Positions 16,580 to 24,459 of a DNA stretch of 64,000 bases are shown one piece after another. The stretch's first letter is position 1, and each line of letters opens with the position of its first letter. The notes beneath the pieces are model-generated. The model was not told the origin of the DNA and searched no databases. It saw only the letters and a program-made list of their open reading frames with translations. The position numbers and the translations under genes were made by a program. Origin of the DNA: Deltaproteobacteria bacterium (GTDB lineage: Bacteria > Desulfobacterota > Dissulfuribacteria > Dissulfuribacterales > UBA3076); assembly GCA_018399745.1 (NCBI GenBank), contig JAGYNZ010000004.1, positions 1-64,000 of the forward strand, read 5' to 3'.

Positions 16580-17923
16580 ATGAAAAATCTAAGGGCATGT
16601 TTCATTATGACGTTGATCTTATTAATTTCCCCGTTCCTGGTTTACAGTGCCGAAATGGGCAAGTTCTCATATGGGGATTTTGAACAGCCCAAGAGATGCG
16701 GAATGTGTCACAAAGAGATTCATCAGGAATGGCAGCAGAGCCTGATGTCACAGAGTTTTACCCATGAATGGGATCAGGTTGAGTATTTCAAACTGGCCCT
16801 TCCTCACGCCCTGAAGTTACAAAAGGTCTCAGGGATAAAAGGGGGCTGTATTGCCTGTCATGGCCCCCTTGCCTTTTTGAGTGGGGATATTCCTCCAAAG
16901 CCGGCTGAAGCCGGTACCCGGGCCAATGAAGGCGTGAGTTGCGAGATCTGCCACAACATTATCGGAACGACTGAGGAAGTCCCTTTTAATTTCAGCTTTA
17001 TCATCGAGCCGGACAAAGTGAAACAGGGGCCGAGGGGCGACGCAAAGTCCCCTGCCCATGATGTGAAATATTCCGAGTTTACCATAAGTCCGGAGCTCTG
17101 TGCCACCTGTCATGACGAGCAGAGCCCTTATGGGGCCTGGGTCAAGACCACTTACAGAGAATGGAAGGCCAGTCCCCACGCCAATGGCGGCAAGAGGTGC
17201 CAGGATTGCCACATGTATCACGCACCAGGCAAGTCCGCCTTTGGTGGAAAAGAAAGGGCAGATATGGCCCATCACAACTTCCATGGTTCCCACTTCCCCA
17301 GCAAGCTTGCTGGTACGGTCGATCTGGCCCTTTATACTAAAAACAAGGAAATCACTCCTGGTTCAAAACTGGAACTGCGGGCAGAACTCTTTAATGGTAA
17401 GGCCGGGCATTATATACCGTCAGGTTCCACGGAAGAGCGCATGTTATGGATGGAGGTCTGGGCCATTGACGCCATGGGCAAGCATTATCCTATACCCGTA
17501 GATCCCAAGGGCTTTCATGGAGAGGAATATACTATTGCCGATCCTAAGGCCATGGCATATCAGGCCATGGGAGAGATCATGGAAATCAAGGACTTCAAAG
17601 GATTAAAACGAGACGGCAATGTCCAGGAGGGTGCCCGAATCTTCCGAAGACCTTTCCTGGATCCCAAGGGACGCATGACTATCTGCCAATGGTACACCGA
17701 GAACAACACCCTGGTTGATTACAGGATCGGTCCCATGGAGACCAAGATCGAGAATTACACATGGTCTGTACCGGCAGAGGTCGCTTCAGGGCAATTGACC
17801 ATTAAAGCCAGTCTTTTTTTCAGCCAGGTCCCCAGCTCTGTGGGTGAGTTTCTTGAATTGCCGGCGTTTGAGTATGAGCCGATTCCGGTTAATACCGCAA
17901 CGTTAATACTGGAGGCCAGATAA
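16580..17923 (+). CDS. Five-haem cytochrome c554-like protein with C-terminal beta domain
   Basis: The 447-residue exported protein has a signal peptide (1-23, ending near VYSAE). Five CxxCH sites (CGMCH, CIACH, CEICH, CATCH, CQDCH) lie in the N-terminal 220 residues, with nearby histidines (HANGGKRCQDCHMYH) as distal ligands. The layout is that of the cytochrome c554 family. The remaining 220 residues lack haem sites and look like beta-sandwich domains. Family members receive electrons from HAO-like enzymes in the periplasm. The gene follows the nine-haem HAO-like cytochrome with GGAGG before its start. The pair probably forms one periplasmic electron-transfer route. Confidence 0.82.
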   Translation: MKNLRACFIMTLILLISPFLVYSAEMGKFSYGDFEQPKRCGMCHKEIHQEWQQSLMSQSFTHEWDQVEYFKLALPHALKLQKVSGIKGGCIACHGPLAFLSGDIPPKPAEAGTRANEGVSCEICHNIIGTTEEVPFNFSFIIEPDKVKQGPRGDAKSPAHDVKYSEFTISPELCATCHDEQSPYGAWVKTTYREWKASPHANGGKRCQDCHMYHAPGKSAFGGKERADMAHHNFHGSHFPSKLAGTVDLALYTKNKEITPGSKLELRAELFNGKAGHYIPSGSTEERMLWMEVWAIDAMGKHYPIPVDPKGFHGEEYTIADPKAMAYQAMGEIMEIKDFKGLKRDGNVQEGARIFRRPFLDPKGRMTICQWYTENNTLVDYRIGPMETKIENYTWSVPAEVASGQLTIKASLFFSQVPSSVGEFLELPAFEYEPIPVNTATLILEAR

Positions 17924-17977
17924 TAGTAATTTGAATTTCGTTACTTTCGTTACCGATATTCCATCCGTGTTGTTTGC

Positions 17978-18100
17978 ATGACCGCTGAAGGCCTGGCCGC
18001 CTTGCAACAGTGCATGGGCCGGCGCTTCAGCGGGTTGGAGCTCTATCTGTGCCAAGAATTACTGTGCCTGATGCGGCGCAAAAATCAGGTACGTGTATAG
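17978..18100 (+). pseudogene. Short remnant resembling IS66 accessory protein TnpB (Orf2)
   Basis: A 40-codon frame reads GLAALQQCMGRRFSG, then LELYL, then R-R-K-N-Q-V-R-V and a stop. This follows the order of IS66 TnpB (D-G-L-A-A-L, F-S-G, L-Y-L/V-F, R-R-x-(D/N)-x-(L/V)-K), with the ends missing. An internal hairpin, CCGCTGAAG / CTTCAGCGG, covers its first half. No tnpA, tnpC or terminal repeats are seen. I judge it a decayed insertion-sequence fragment rather than a riboswitch leader. Confidence 0.38.
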
Positions 18101-18166
18101 AGTTATGCAGGCCGGCAGTGCGGTCGGGGATAAGCCTTTTTTGTTTTCCTCCAGGAAGATAAACTT

Positions 18167-18973
18167 ATGCAGGTAAGTTGTATTATCCCCACCAGAAATC
18201 GAAGAGACATGGTCATTACGGCCATAGAGAGTGCGCTGGCCCAGGATGGATATCAGCCTGAGGTCTTGGTCGTAGATGATGGATCTAGCGATGGGACAGA
18301 AAGGTCTATCCTAAGACGTTTTCCGAAGGTGAAAATAATTTCCACCCCAGGATTAGGCCCCGGCCTTGCCAGAAATGAGGGTGCTGTTGCCGCTAAGGGC
18401 GGTGTGCTCATGTTTTTGGATTCCGATGACAGATGGTTGCCTTTTCATGTGAAATCATTGATGCAACTGGTACAAAAGGGTTTTCACGTGGCTTATGGCG
18501 TGACCATGACAAGAGATTTACTGCTTCAGAAGGAGTTCTTCATCCCTGAGAGGGGTGAAGAGGTCAGCGGCGACTGTTTTAAAAGTCTAACCAGGTGGTG
18601 CTTTATGGTACCATCTTCTGTGGCGGTTACGCGCAGGGCCTTTGAAGATGTCGGCGGATTTGGTCAGGGGAAGATAGGCGAAGACTGGGTCTTTTTTCTC
18701 AAACTGTCCTGTCGATATTCCTTTGGCTTTGTGCCGAAGGTGATCAGTCACCGTATCCTGCATCGGGGGAGCCTCTGTTGTTTGCAAAACGGTGGCGTGG
18801 AGATTCAGGAGGCCCTGAGGCGAATCATGGAGTTTTTGCAAACAAGTGATAAAGCTATGCCTGAGGACCTCCACAGGATGGAAAAGATGCAGTTATTTGC
18901 CAGTGAAGGGAGACAAGGATGGCGAACAGTGCAGGAGTGGTACACAAGTATGAAAATGCAAGGCCTGGTTTAA
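18167..18973 (+). CDS. Family 2 glycosyltransferase
   Basis: The 268-residue GT-A-fold protein opens with the nucleotide-sugar-binding strand VSCIIPTRNRRDMV, followed by VLVVDDGSSDGTE (near 35-47) and the metal-binding LDSDDRW (near 85-91). A glycine-E-D-W segment (KIGEDWVFFLKLS) matches the catalytic ED motif. It transfers a sugar to an unknown acceptor on the cytoplasmic side of the membrane. No membrane helix is present. The last 55 bases overlap the folE2 start, so the two genes share a transcript, although no functional link is evident. Confidence 0.88.
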   Translation: MQVSCIIPTRNRRDMVITAIESALAQDGYQPEVLVVDDGSSDGTERSILRRFPKVKIISTPGLGPGLARNEGAVAAKGGVLMFLDSDDRWLPFHVKSLMQLVQKGFHVAYGVTMTRDLLLQKEFFIPERGEEVSGDCFKSLTRWCFMVPSSVAVTRRAFEDVGGFGQGKIGEDWVFFLKLSCRYSFGFVPKVISHRILHRGSLCCLQNGGVEIQEALRRIMEFLQTSDKAMPEDLHRMEKMQLFASEGRQGWRTVQEWYTSMKMQGLV

Positions 18974-19953
18974 GACCCCGGATACCTCTTTCAGAACATA
19001 AAAGGGTCCTCCATGAAGGCAAAGACGTGCCTGATCAGGCGCCAGCCTTTCAAATAGATCTTACGGAGGTAGGTATTTCCGAGAAGACCGTATGGGTCAC
19101 TCTGCCACAGGGCATGCTCCCATTCAACACTGAGATATATGTTGATCTTCCTGAACACGTGCGTGGAATTCACATGTCCAGGATCGAAGAGGCAATATCA
19201 CAACTATACCACAAGAGTTTTCCCGATATACGCTCTTATGCCTATGAACTGGCACTACTGGTTCTGGAAAAACAGCGTGGGGAATGTGCCCGGGTGCTGG
19301 TTACAGGCAAGGCCCCTCTGATTAGAAGAACCTCAGTAAGCCAGAGGACATCCGTAGATGCGGTTGATATGAGCGCTGATGTTCGTGCGTCAATTAAGGG
19401 GGGCGCACTGTTCTTAAAAACAATCATCGGCATGGGCGTTTGTCACATGACGGCCTGTCCCTGTACTCAGGTGTATAACCAGGTCCTTTCTGAGGAAGTG
19501 GATGCCCAGCTCCCGACACTCACCCACTCCCAGCGTGCCGAGACAAAGCTTTATCTGGAGGTACAGGATGATCATCCCGGTTATGAAGAGATTTTACAGT
19601 GTCTTGAGTCAACCCTGCACGTTACCCAAGATTTGCTTAAACGTCCGGATGAAGCGGAAATTGTTTTAAAGGCACACTGCTATCCACAGTTTGCAGAAGA
19701 CGTTGTCAGAGAAGTTGCAAAGGAAGTGGGAAAAAGATTTAGGGGAAAACTACCTGACGCCACAGAAGTTATTGTCGAATCTCTGAGTCTTGAGAGTATT
19801 CATACTCATAACGTACGATGTATGCTTCAAACAACCTTAAAGGAAATTTCTGAGGCTGTTTCTGCACAGGCCCGTTTAGATGCGGGAAACCCTTCATATA
19901 ATAACGGTCCGCAGACAACAGGGTCAGAATCCCAACAAATTAAAACGGATTAA
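18919..19953 (+). CDS. folE2: GTP cyclohydrolase FolE2 (type IB)
   Basis: The 344-residue protein matches the FolE2/MptA family: the D-L-T-E-V-G-I-S-E-K-T-V-W start of the tunnel fold, V-R-G-I-H-M-S-R, and the metal site GVCHMTACPCTQ with the following LTHSQRA. FolE2 converts GTP to dihydroneopterin triphosphate, the first step of folate or pterin cofactor synthesis, and can work with metals other than zinc. Start 18919 has GGAGA seven bases upstream and lies inside the end of the glycosyltransferase gene. The C-terminal 25 residues are a low-complexity tail. No folE is visible in this window. Confidence 0.93.
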   Translation: MANSAGVVHKYENARPGLRPRIPLSEHKRVLHEGKDVPDQAPAFQIDLTEVGISEKTVWVTLPQGMLPFNTEIYVDLPEHVRGIHMSRIEEAISQLYHKSFPDIRSYAYELALLVLEKQRGECARVLVTGKAPLIRRTSVSQRTSVDAVDMSADVRASIKGGALFLKTIIGMGVCHMTACPCTQVYNQVLSEEVDAQLPTLTHSQRAETKLYLEVQDDHPGYEEILQCLESTLHVTQDLLKRPDEAEIVLKAHCYPQFAEDVVREVAKEVGKRFRGKLPDATEVIVESLSLESIHTHNVRCMLQTTLKEISEAVSAQARLDAGNPSYNNGPQTTGSESQQIKTD

Positions 19954-19988
19954 TTTAGAAAGTGTAAAGACACAAGGAGAAGTTACTC

Positions 19989-20846
19989 ATGGATAAACAG
20001 GCATTGATTGAGAGGTTAAACAAGGATCTTGCCGATGAGCACGCAGCCATAATACGCTATATGGTTCACGGCTATATGGAAGGAGAAGATACACCTTTGG
20101 GCGCGAGCCTGATCTCCATATCAAGAGAGGAGATGTGGCATTTTCACTGGCTGGGTATGATCATAGGTAAATTGGGTGGAGAGCCTGATTTTACCCCGGC
20201 TCCTTACCCCCACGATCCATCCAGCCGGGCGACTCTGCTGAGGTCTTATATTGATTACGAGGAGAAGTTGATCCCCCATTATGGTGGAGAGGCGGAAAAG
20301 GTGGATGATCCTCATATCAGGCGGGTACTTGAGAGAGAGGCTTGGGAATCGGCCATTCATGCCAGAAAATTTAAAAGAAAACTGGACAAGTTGAGTCCGG
20401 AAGAGGCAGCAGGCCTTCCCGGCGGAGAGAGTGAATTGCCAGAGGATCTGCTGGATAAGTTACAGGCAGAGGTCACAAACAAGTATACAGAAATGCTGCA
20501 ACACTTACGCACTTCCTGGCTCTTCCAAAAGGATGATATCATTGGATGGAAAATCATGGACCAGGCCATGGAAAAGATGAAACAGCTTGCCCACTTTGCT
20601 GAAGACATAGCGGAAGATGGCGTTGCTCCAACATTTAAACCCGGCGTGATAGACAGAAGTAGTGCCATCGGGCAGGTATTGAAAAGGGCATTGGAGGATG
20701 TTCGCACAGCCCGGGAGCGTCATCTGCAATTGAGAGAAGACAGTGAAGTCGGAAAGCATTTAGGGCTTGTTATCAATTTGGACCTCACCATACAACAGGA
20801 GGAATATCAGGGAGCAGAACTCGAGGACTGGTTAAAAAATACATAA
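19989..20846 (+). CDS. Protein with two ferritin-like four-helix domains
   Basis: The 285-residue protein has an N-terminal ferritin-like domain (residues about 5-130) with the diiron ligands E18-x2-I-I-R-Y, E47-x2-H50 and a later E-x-x-A-x-x-H (E118, H122 region). A second four-helix stretch (about 155-280) again shows E/H-rich helices. The first half resembles bacterioferritin/DUF2202-type or Mn-catalase-like proteins. It could store iron or detoxify peroxide. GGAG precedes the ATG. It sits between folE2 and sufC and is likely linked to iron supply for Fe-S cluster assembly. Confidence 0.78.
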   Translation: MDKQALIERLNKDLADEHAAIIRYMVHGYMEGEDTPLGASLISISREEMWHFHWLGMIIGKLGGEPDFTPAPYPHDPSSRATLLRSYIDYEEKLIPHYGGEAEKVDDPHIRRVLEREAWESAIHARKFKRKLDKLSPEEAAGLPGGESELPEDLLDKLQAEVTNKYTEMLQHLRTSWLFQKDDIIGWKIMDQAMEKMKQLAHFAEDIAEDGVAPTFKPGVIDRSSAIGQVLKRALEDVRTARERHLQLREDSEVGKHLGLVINLDLTIQQEEYQGAELEDWLKNT

Positions 20847-20953
20847 CACCAATCAATGCGGGAACAGGCCTTATATATCTTATGCAAGAATTTTTGACAT
20901 TTTAAACTTGTAAGCTGTAACTTGTACTCCGTAACTCAGGCAGGAAAGAAGAG

Positions 20954-21709
20954 ATGCTACAAATCGAAGACTTGCAGGTTAAACTAGGCGACAAAGAGAT
21001 CCTGAGACATATCGACCTGGAAATTCTTCCGGGAGAAATTCACATTCTATTTGGTCCGAATGGATCAGGCAAGACATCTTTACTAATGACTATTATGGGC
21101 TACCCACAATACCGGGTCACCGGCGGAAAGATCCTCTTTAAAGGACAGGACATTACTCATATGTCGGTTAATGAACGGGCGCGACTCGGCATCGGGATGT
21201 CCTATCAGCGGCCACCTACCATTCACGGGGTGAAGACAAGGCAGATGATTGAAATCTGCGCGAAAGAAAAGATTGATGTGGATGCACTTGCAAAAAAGGT
21301 GAATTTTTCTGAGTTTCTGAAGCGTGACGTCAACGAAGGCTTCTCGGGCGGCGAGATCAAGCGCTCGGAGCTTTTGCAGTTGATGGCCCAGGATGCAGAC
21401 CTGTTTCTCTTTGATGAACCAGAATCTGGTGTGGATTTGGAGAATATATCACTTATAGGAAACATAATCAGCGAGTTGCTTCAACGGGACTTCAGGGTGG
21501 AATCAAAAAAGACACAGAAGGAGCGGCACAAGGAACGGACCAAGATGGGCCTGATTATTACGCATACCGGGTTCATACTGGATTATGTAACAGCGGATAA
21601 GGGACAGGTACTATTTGATGGATCGCTGACATGCACGACCAATCCCAGGGAAATATTCAGGTGTATCAGCAGGGTCGGATATGAGGAGTGTATAAGATGC
21701 GCGACTTGA
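20954..21709 (+). CDS. sufC: Fe-S cluster assembly ATPase SufC
   Basis: The 251-residue ABC ATPase has Walker A GPNGSGKTS (near 33-41), the Q-loop SYQRPPT, the signature GFSGGEIKRSELLQ and Walker B DLFLFDEPESGVD. The ISGVD-type sequence after Walker B and the length are typical of SufC. It energises the SufB(D) scaffold in the cytoplasm. A basic insert (VESKKTQKERHKERTK, near 180-195) before the H-loop is unusual for bacterial SufC and occurs more in archaeal-type pairs. The sufB start lies 13 bases inside this gene, showing translational coupling. No sufD, sufS, sufU or sufE lies nearby, matching minimal SufCB (SMS-type) systems. Confidence 0.92.
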   Translation: MLQIEDLQVKLGDKEILRHIDLEILPGEIHILFGPNGSGKTSLLMTIMGYPQYRVTGGKILFKGQDITHMSVNERARLGIGMSYQRPPTIHGVKTRQMIEICAKEKIDVDALAKKVNFSEFLKRDVNEGFSGGEIKRSELLQLMAQDADLFLFDEPESGVDLENISLIGNIISELLQRDFRVESKKTQKERHKERTKMGLIITHTGFILDYVTADKGQVLFDGSLTCTTNPREIFRCISRVGYEECIRCAT

Positions 21710-22911
21710 ATGAAAGAGCACTTCGTGCCAAGGATAAAACCTCAAATCTTGGACTGGACATAGACCTCGATACATACGGGTCGGAACCTGTTTCCCATAG
21801 CTATGTAGAGGATCTAGATGCCCTGTCCGAGGCCGATAAAGAGAGAATGATCATGGCTGGAATAGATGCTGAAGAGACCGAGAGGTCCGGCACCTACGTT
21901 CAGAAAGATGCTTCGGTGATTTATTCCCGTTCCAGGCAGGAAGGGATAGAGGTTATACCAATCATAGAAGCGCTTAAAAAATATGAGTGGGTCCAGGATT
22001 ATTACTGGAAGCTGGTGCCTGTGGACACTGACAAGTACACAGCGCGAACCCAGCTTGACTTGCATAACGGTTATGTCATAAGGGCCCTTCCGGGCAGCAA
22101 GGTCGTCTATCCTGTCCAGGCGTGCATGTATATGGAAAGGGAAGGTCTGAGCCAGAACGTCCATAACATAATTATTGCTGAAGAAGGATCTGAGCTCCAT
22201 ATCATCACGGGTTGTGCTACTGCCGCCCATTTGCAAAGCGGACTTCATGTCGGGGTCTCTGAGTTTTATGTCAAAAAAAATGCCAGGCTCAGCTTCACCA
22301 TGATTCACTATTGGGCTGAAGAGATGATGGTAAGAACCAGGTCAGCTGGAATTGTAGAGGAGGGCGGTCTATTTCTTAACAATTATATTTGTATGAAACC
22401 AGTCAGGTCACTCCAGATGTATCCCACTACCCACCTGGTTGGGAAAGGGGCTGTTGCCCGCTTTTACAGCCTTCTTGTCGGAAGTCCTGAATCTCAAATG
22501 GACATAGGTGGCCGCATTTACCTAAAGGAGCCGGATACGCGGGCTGAAATCATTTCCCGTGCCATTACCAACGGCGGAAATATTATTGCCCGCGGGGACC
22601 TGATAGGTGAAGTGCCTGGAGTGAAGGCCCATCTGGAGTGCCAGGGTCTTATCCTTAATGGTGGATCGATCCATGCCATACCTGAGCTGGAGGGCATGAT
22701 AGACGGGGTGGAGATGTCTCACGAGGCAGCAGTGGGCAAGATAGCTCAGGACGAGATCCTGTATCTTATGTCCCGTGGTCTGAGTGAAGATGAAGCCAGT
22801 GCTACCATTGTAAGGGGGTTTTTAAGTGTAGACATTCCGGGCCTGCCTCCCCAGCTCAAGGCAGAGATCGATCGTGCTGTGGAACAGAGTGATAAAGATA
22901 TGTCGATGTAG
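21697..22911 (+). CDS. sufB: Fe-S cluster scaffold SufB/SufD-family protein
   Basis: The 404-residue protein belongs to the SufB/SufD family. Its core is the parallel beta-helix (about 130-350), and the C-terminal motif GGSIHAIPELEG...VEMSHEAAVGKIAQDEILYLMSRGL is typical. I place the start at ATG 21697 because GAGGAG ends eight bases before it. It is shorter than classical SufB and stands alone with sufC, as in the minimal pair of archaea and many anaerobes, where it forms a homodimer. It builds Fe-S clusters needed by the many iron-sulfur and redox proteins encoded around it. Confidence 0.9.
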   Translation: MRDLNERALRAKDKTSNLGLDIDLDTYGSEPVSHSYVEDLDALSEADKERMIMAGIDAEETERSGTYVQKDASVIYSRSRQEGIEVIPIIEALKKYEWVQDYYWKLVPVDTDKYTARTQLDLHNGYVIRALPGSKVVYPVQACMYMEREGLSQNVHNIIIAEEGSELHIITGCATAAHLQSGLHVGVSEFYVKKNARLSFTMIHYWAEEMMVRTRSAGIVEEGGLFLNNYICMKPVRSLQMYPTTHLVGKGAVARFYSLLVGSPESQMDIGGRIYLKEPDTRAEIISRAITNGGNIIARGDLIGEVPGVKAHLECQGLILNGGSIHAIPELEGMIDGVEMSHEAAVGKIAQDEILYLMSRGLSEDEASATIVRGFLSVDIPGLPPQLKAEIDRAVEQSDKDMSM

Positions 22912-22987
22912 AAATTTTCATAGAAGCAACTTGTAATATTGACAGGCTTATGAGAGAATAAATTATTGTATTTTAAAGACTTTATGA

Positions 22988-23200
22988 TGTTACGCTTTGC
23001 CGCAGGCTTATGATCCCACAAAATGGGAAGAGGCTATGAAGACGTCCCGTGAATGGGGAGACAAGATCCCCCTGGGCATTATTTACCGGAATGAACGGTT
23101 GCCTTTTGAAGAGCACTTTTCCGTCCTGAATCAAGGGCCTCTGGTAGGGAGGGATGTAGACCGTGTAATGCTCAAGAGTATCATGGAAGGTTTTGGATAG
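22988..23200 (+). pseudogene. C-terminal fragment of a 2-oxoacid:ferredoxin oxidoreductase beta subunit
   Basis: After an in-frame TGA (22985-22987) about 70 codons read PQAYDPTKWEEAMKTSREWG then D-K-I-P-L-G-I-I-Y-R-N-E-R. This is the well-known C-terminal end of thiamine-pyrophosphate-binding beta subunits of 2-oxoacid (for example 2-oxoglutarate or pyruvate) ferredoxin oxidoreductases. The catalytic thiamine domain is missing and only SufB precedes it, so this is a remnant of a deleted gene. A TTG at 22997 could start a short peptide but has no ribosome site. Confidence 0.7.
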
Positions 23201-23255
23201 TTTTCAGTTGATCGAAGATTTAATCCAATCGGTTCATATTATAGAGAGGTACATC

Positions 23256-24293
23256 ATGTCAGACAACGGAAGTGGAATGAATCGCAGACATTTTATTAAG
23301 CTGGCGGCAATCGCTGCCGGTGGTGCTGGTTTTACAGGAGGATTGTCCTTTGCCCAAGAACCACAGACCGGCCAGGAGCCTGATAGCCCAGTCTATTTGG
23401 CATTGAATATGTCGAAAGTGGTCAACAGCGAAGAGAGTTTCAGGCTGATGAAAAAGGTTGGGCCAAGGGTCTGTATAACGACGGCTACACACCCCGGGTT
23501 TGTAGGATTTCAGGCCAATATTCAGACCGGAATTCTGCCTCTGGCCGGTCGATACGGTGGGGGAAAGGTGCATATGGAAACGGAATTGAACCCCGTACGT
23601 AATTACCAGTATACAATGTGGAAGAAATGGCAAGACCACGACGACTTTCATCTAAAACAGTTTGACAGGACCTTTGAATTGTGCGGAAGTTGTATGTCCA
23701 TGATCATCGAGGGTCCATGGGAGCCTGTTTACAGGGTGGTAAAGGCCAAGATGCCCCCCATAAGATCCATGGGCCAGATTTCCGATCTTGGCATCGATAT
23801 GAAGGAAGGAAAGGAATTTATTCGTTTTGCCACACCTGCGCGCTGTGTAGCCCTGGCCGAGCATACGGTCAAGCCCGGGAGGGAAAAGGCCTTTGAGCAG
23901 GGAGCCATAGCCACCATGGAGGCCTTGTCTGATTCGACGGGTTTTTTAGGATACATGATCCTTAAACAGATGGGTGTCTGCGCTTTAGGGAGTTTCATGA
24001 TGGACCCTAAATCCATGGTACAATCTTTACAGACTCTGGGGGCAAATCCACCGAAAGATCCCAAACCTTTGTTTGAAACGCCTGAGGCAACGCCAAGCCC
24101 TCCGGAATATCTCATTCACAGCGAATGGGATGCAGCAGAAATGGCACAGCTAGGTTTTGCCAAGGTATTGGTCAATCACAGGATTATAAAGATTCATGAT
24201 GACGGTGTTATGGCACATCTAATTAGAGGCCCTTATATAATGTTTTTCCAGCCCATGATGGAAGAGCCTGGCTGGAGAACCATGCTGACCTAG
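23256..24293 (+). CDS. sor: Sulfur oxygenase reductase with twin-arginine signal peptide
   Basis: The 345-residue protein matches archaeal sulfur oxygenase reductase (SOR), which disproportionates elemental sulfur with O2 to sulfite, thiosulfate and sulfide. The catalytic residues known from Acidianus ambivalens (C31, H86, H90, C101, C104, E114) reappear at a constant offset of 42: C73 (RVCITTATHPGFVGF), H128 and H132 (DHDDFH), C143 and C146 (CGSC) and E156 (GPWEP). Known SORs are cytoplasmic. This one has 42 extra N-terminal residues with a Tat signal (NRRHFIKLAA followed by A-I-A-A-G-G-A-G-F and cleavage near SFAQ). I chose ATG 23256, six bases after AGAGAGG; an ATG at 23193 would bury the signal. 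The mature enzyme is probably periplasmic. Confidence 0.92.
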   Translation: MSDNGSGMNRRHFIKLAAIAAGGAGFTGGLSFAQEPQTGQEPDSPVYLALNMSKVVNSEESFRLMKKVGPRVCITTATHPGFVGFQANIQTGILPLAGRYGGGKVHMETELNPVRNYQYTMWKKWQDHDDFHLKQFDRTFELCGSCMSMIIEGPWEPVYRVVKAKMPPIRSMGQISDLGIDMKEGKEFIRFATPARCVALAEHTVKPGREKAFEQGAIATMEALSDSTGFLGYMILKQMGVCALGSFMMDPKSMVQSLQTLGANPPKDPKPLFETPEATPSPPEYLIHSEWDAAEMAQLGFAKVLVNHRIIKIHDDGVMAHLIRGPYIMFFQPMMEEPGWRTMLT

Positions 24294-24459
24294 CCAAAGC
24301 TGCCCACGCGATAAAGGATATTTAGTCGGATGAGTTTTACAAAAAGCAGGAGATACACAAAAGGGATCGATTTTGAGCAATGCCTTCTAAATACTAATGT
24401 ATAGAATTAGATTTATGATATAACGAAAGGATTTTTAGTGACTTTTTTTTAAAAAGTTC

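Noticed and set aside
17935-18166. Structured leader suggesting a riboswitch before the glycosyltransferase/folE2 genes
   Set aside because: The stable hairpin lies inside a frame resembling IS66 TnpB, and no known riboswitch core fits.
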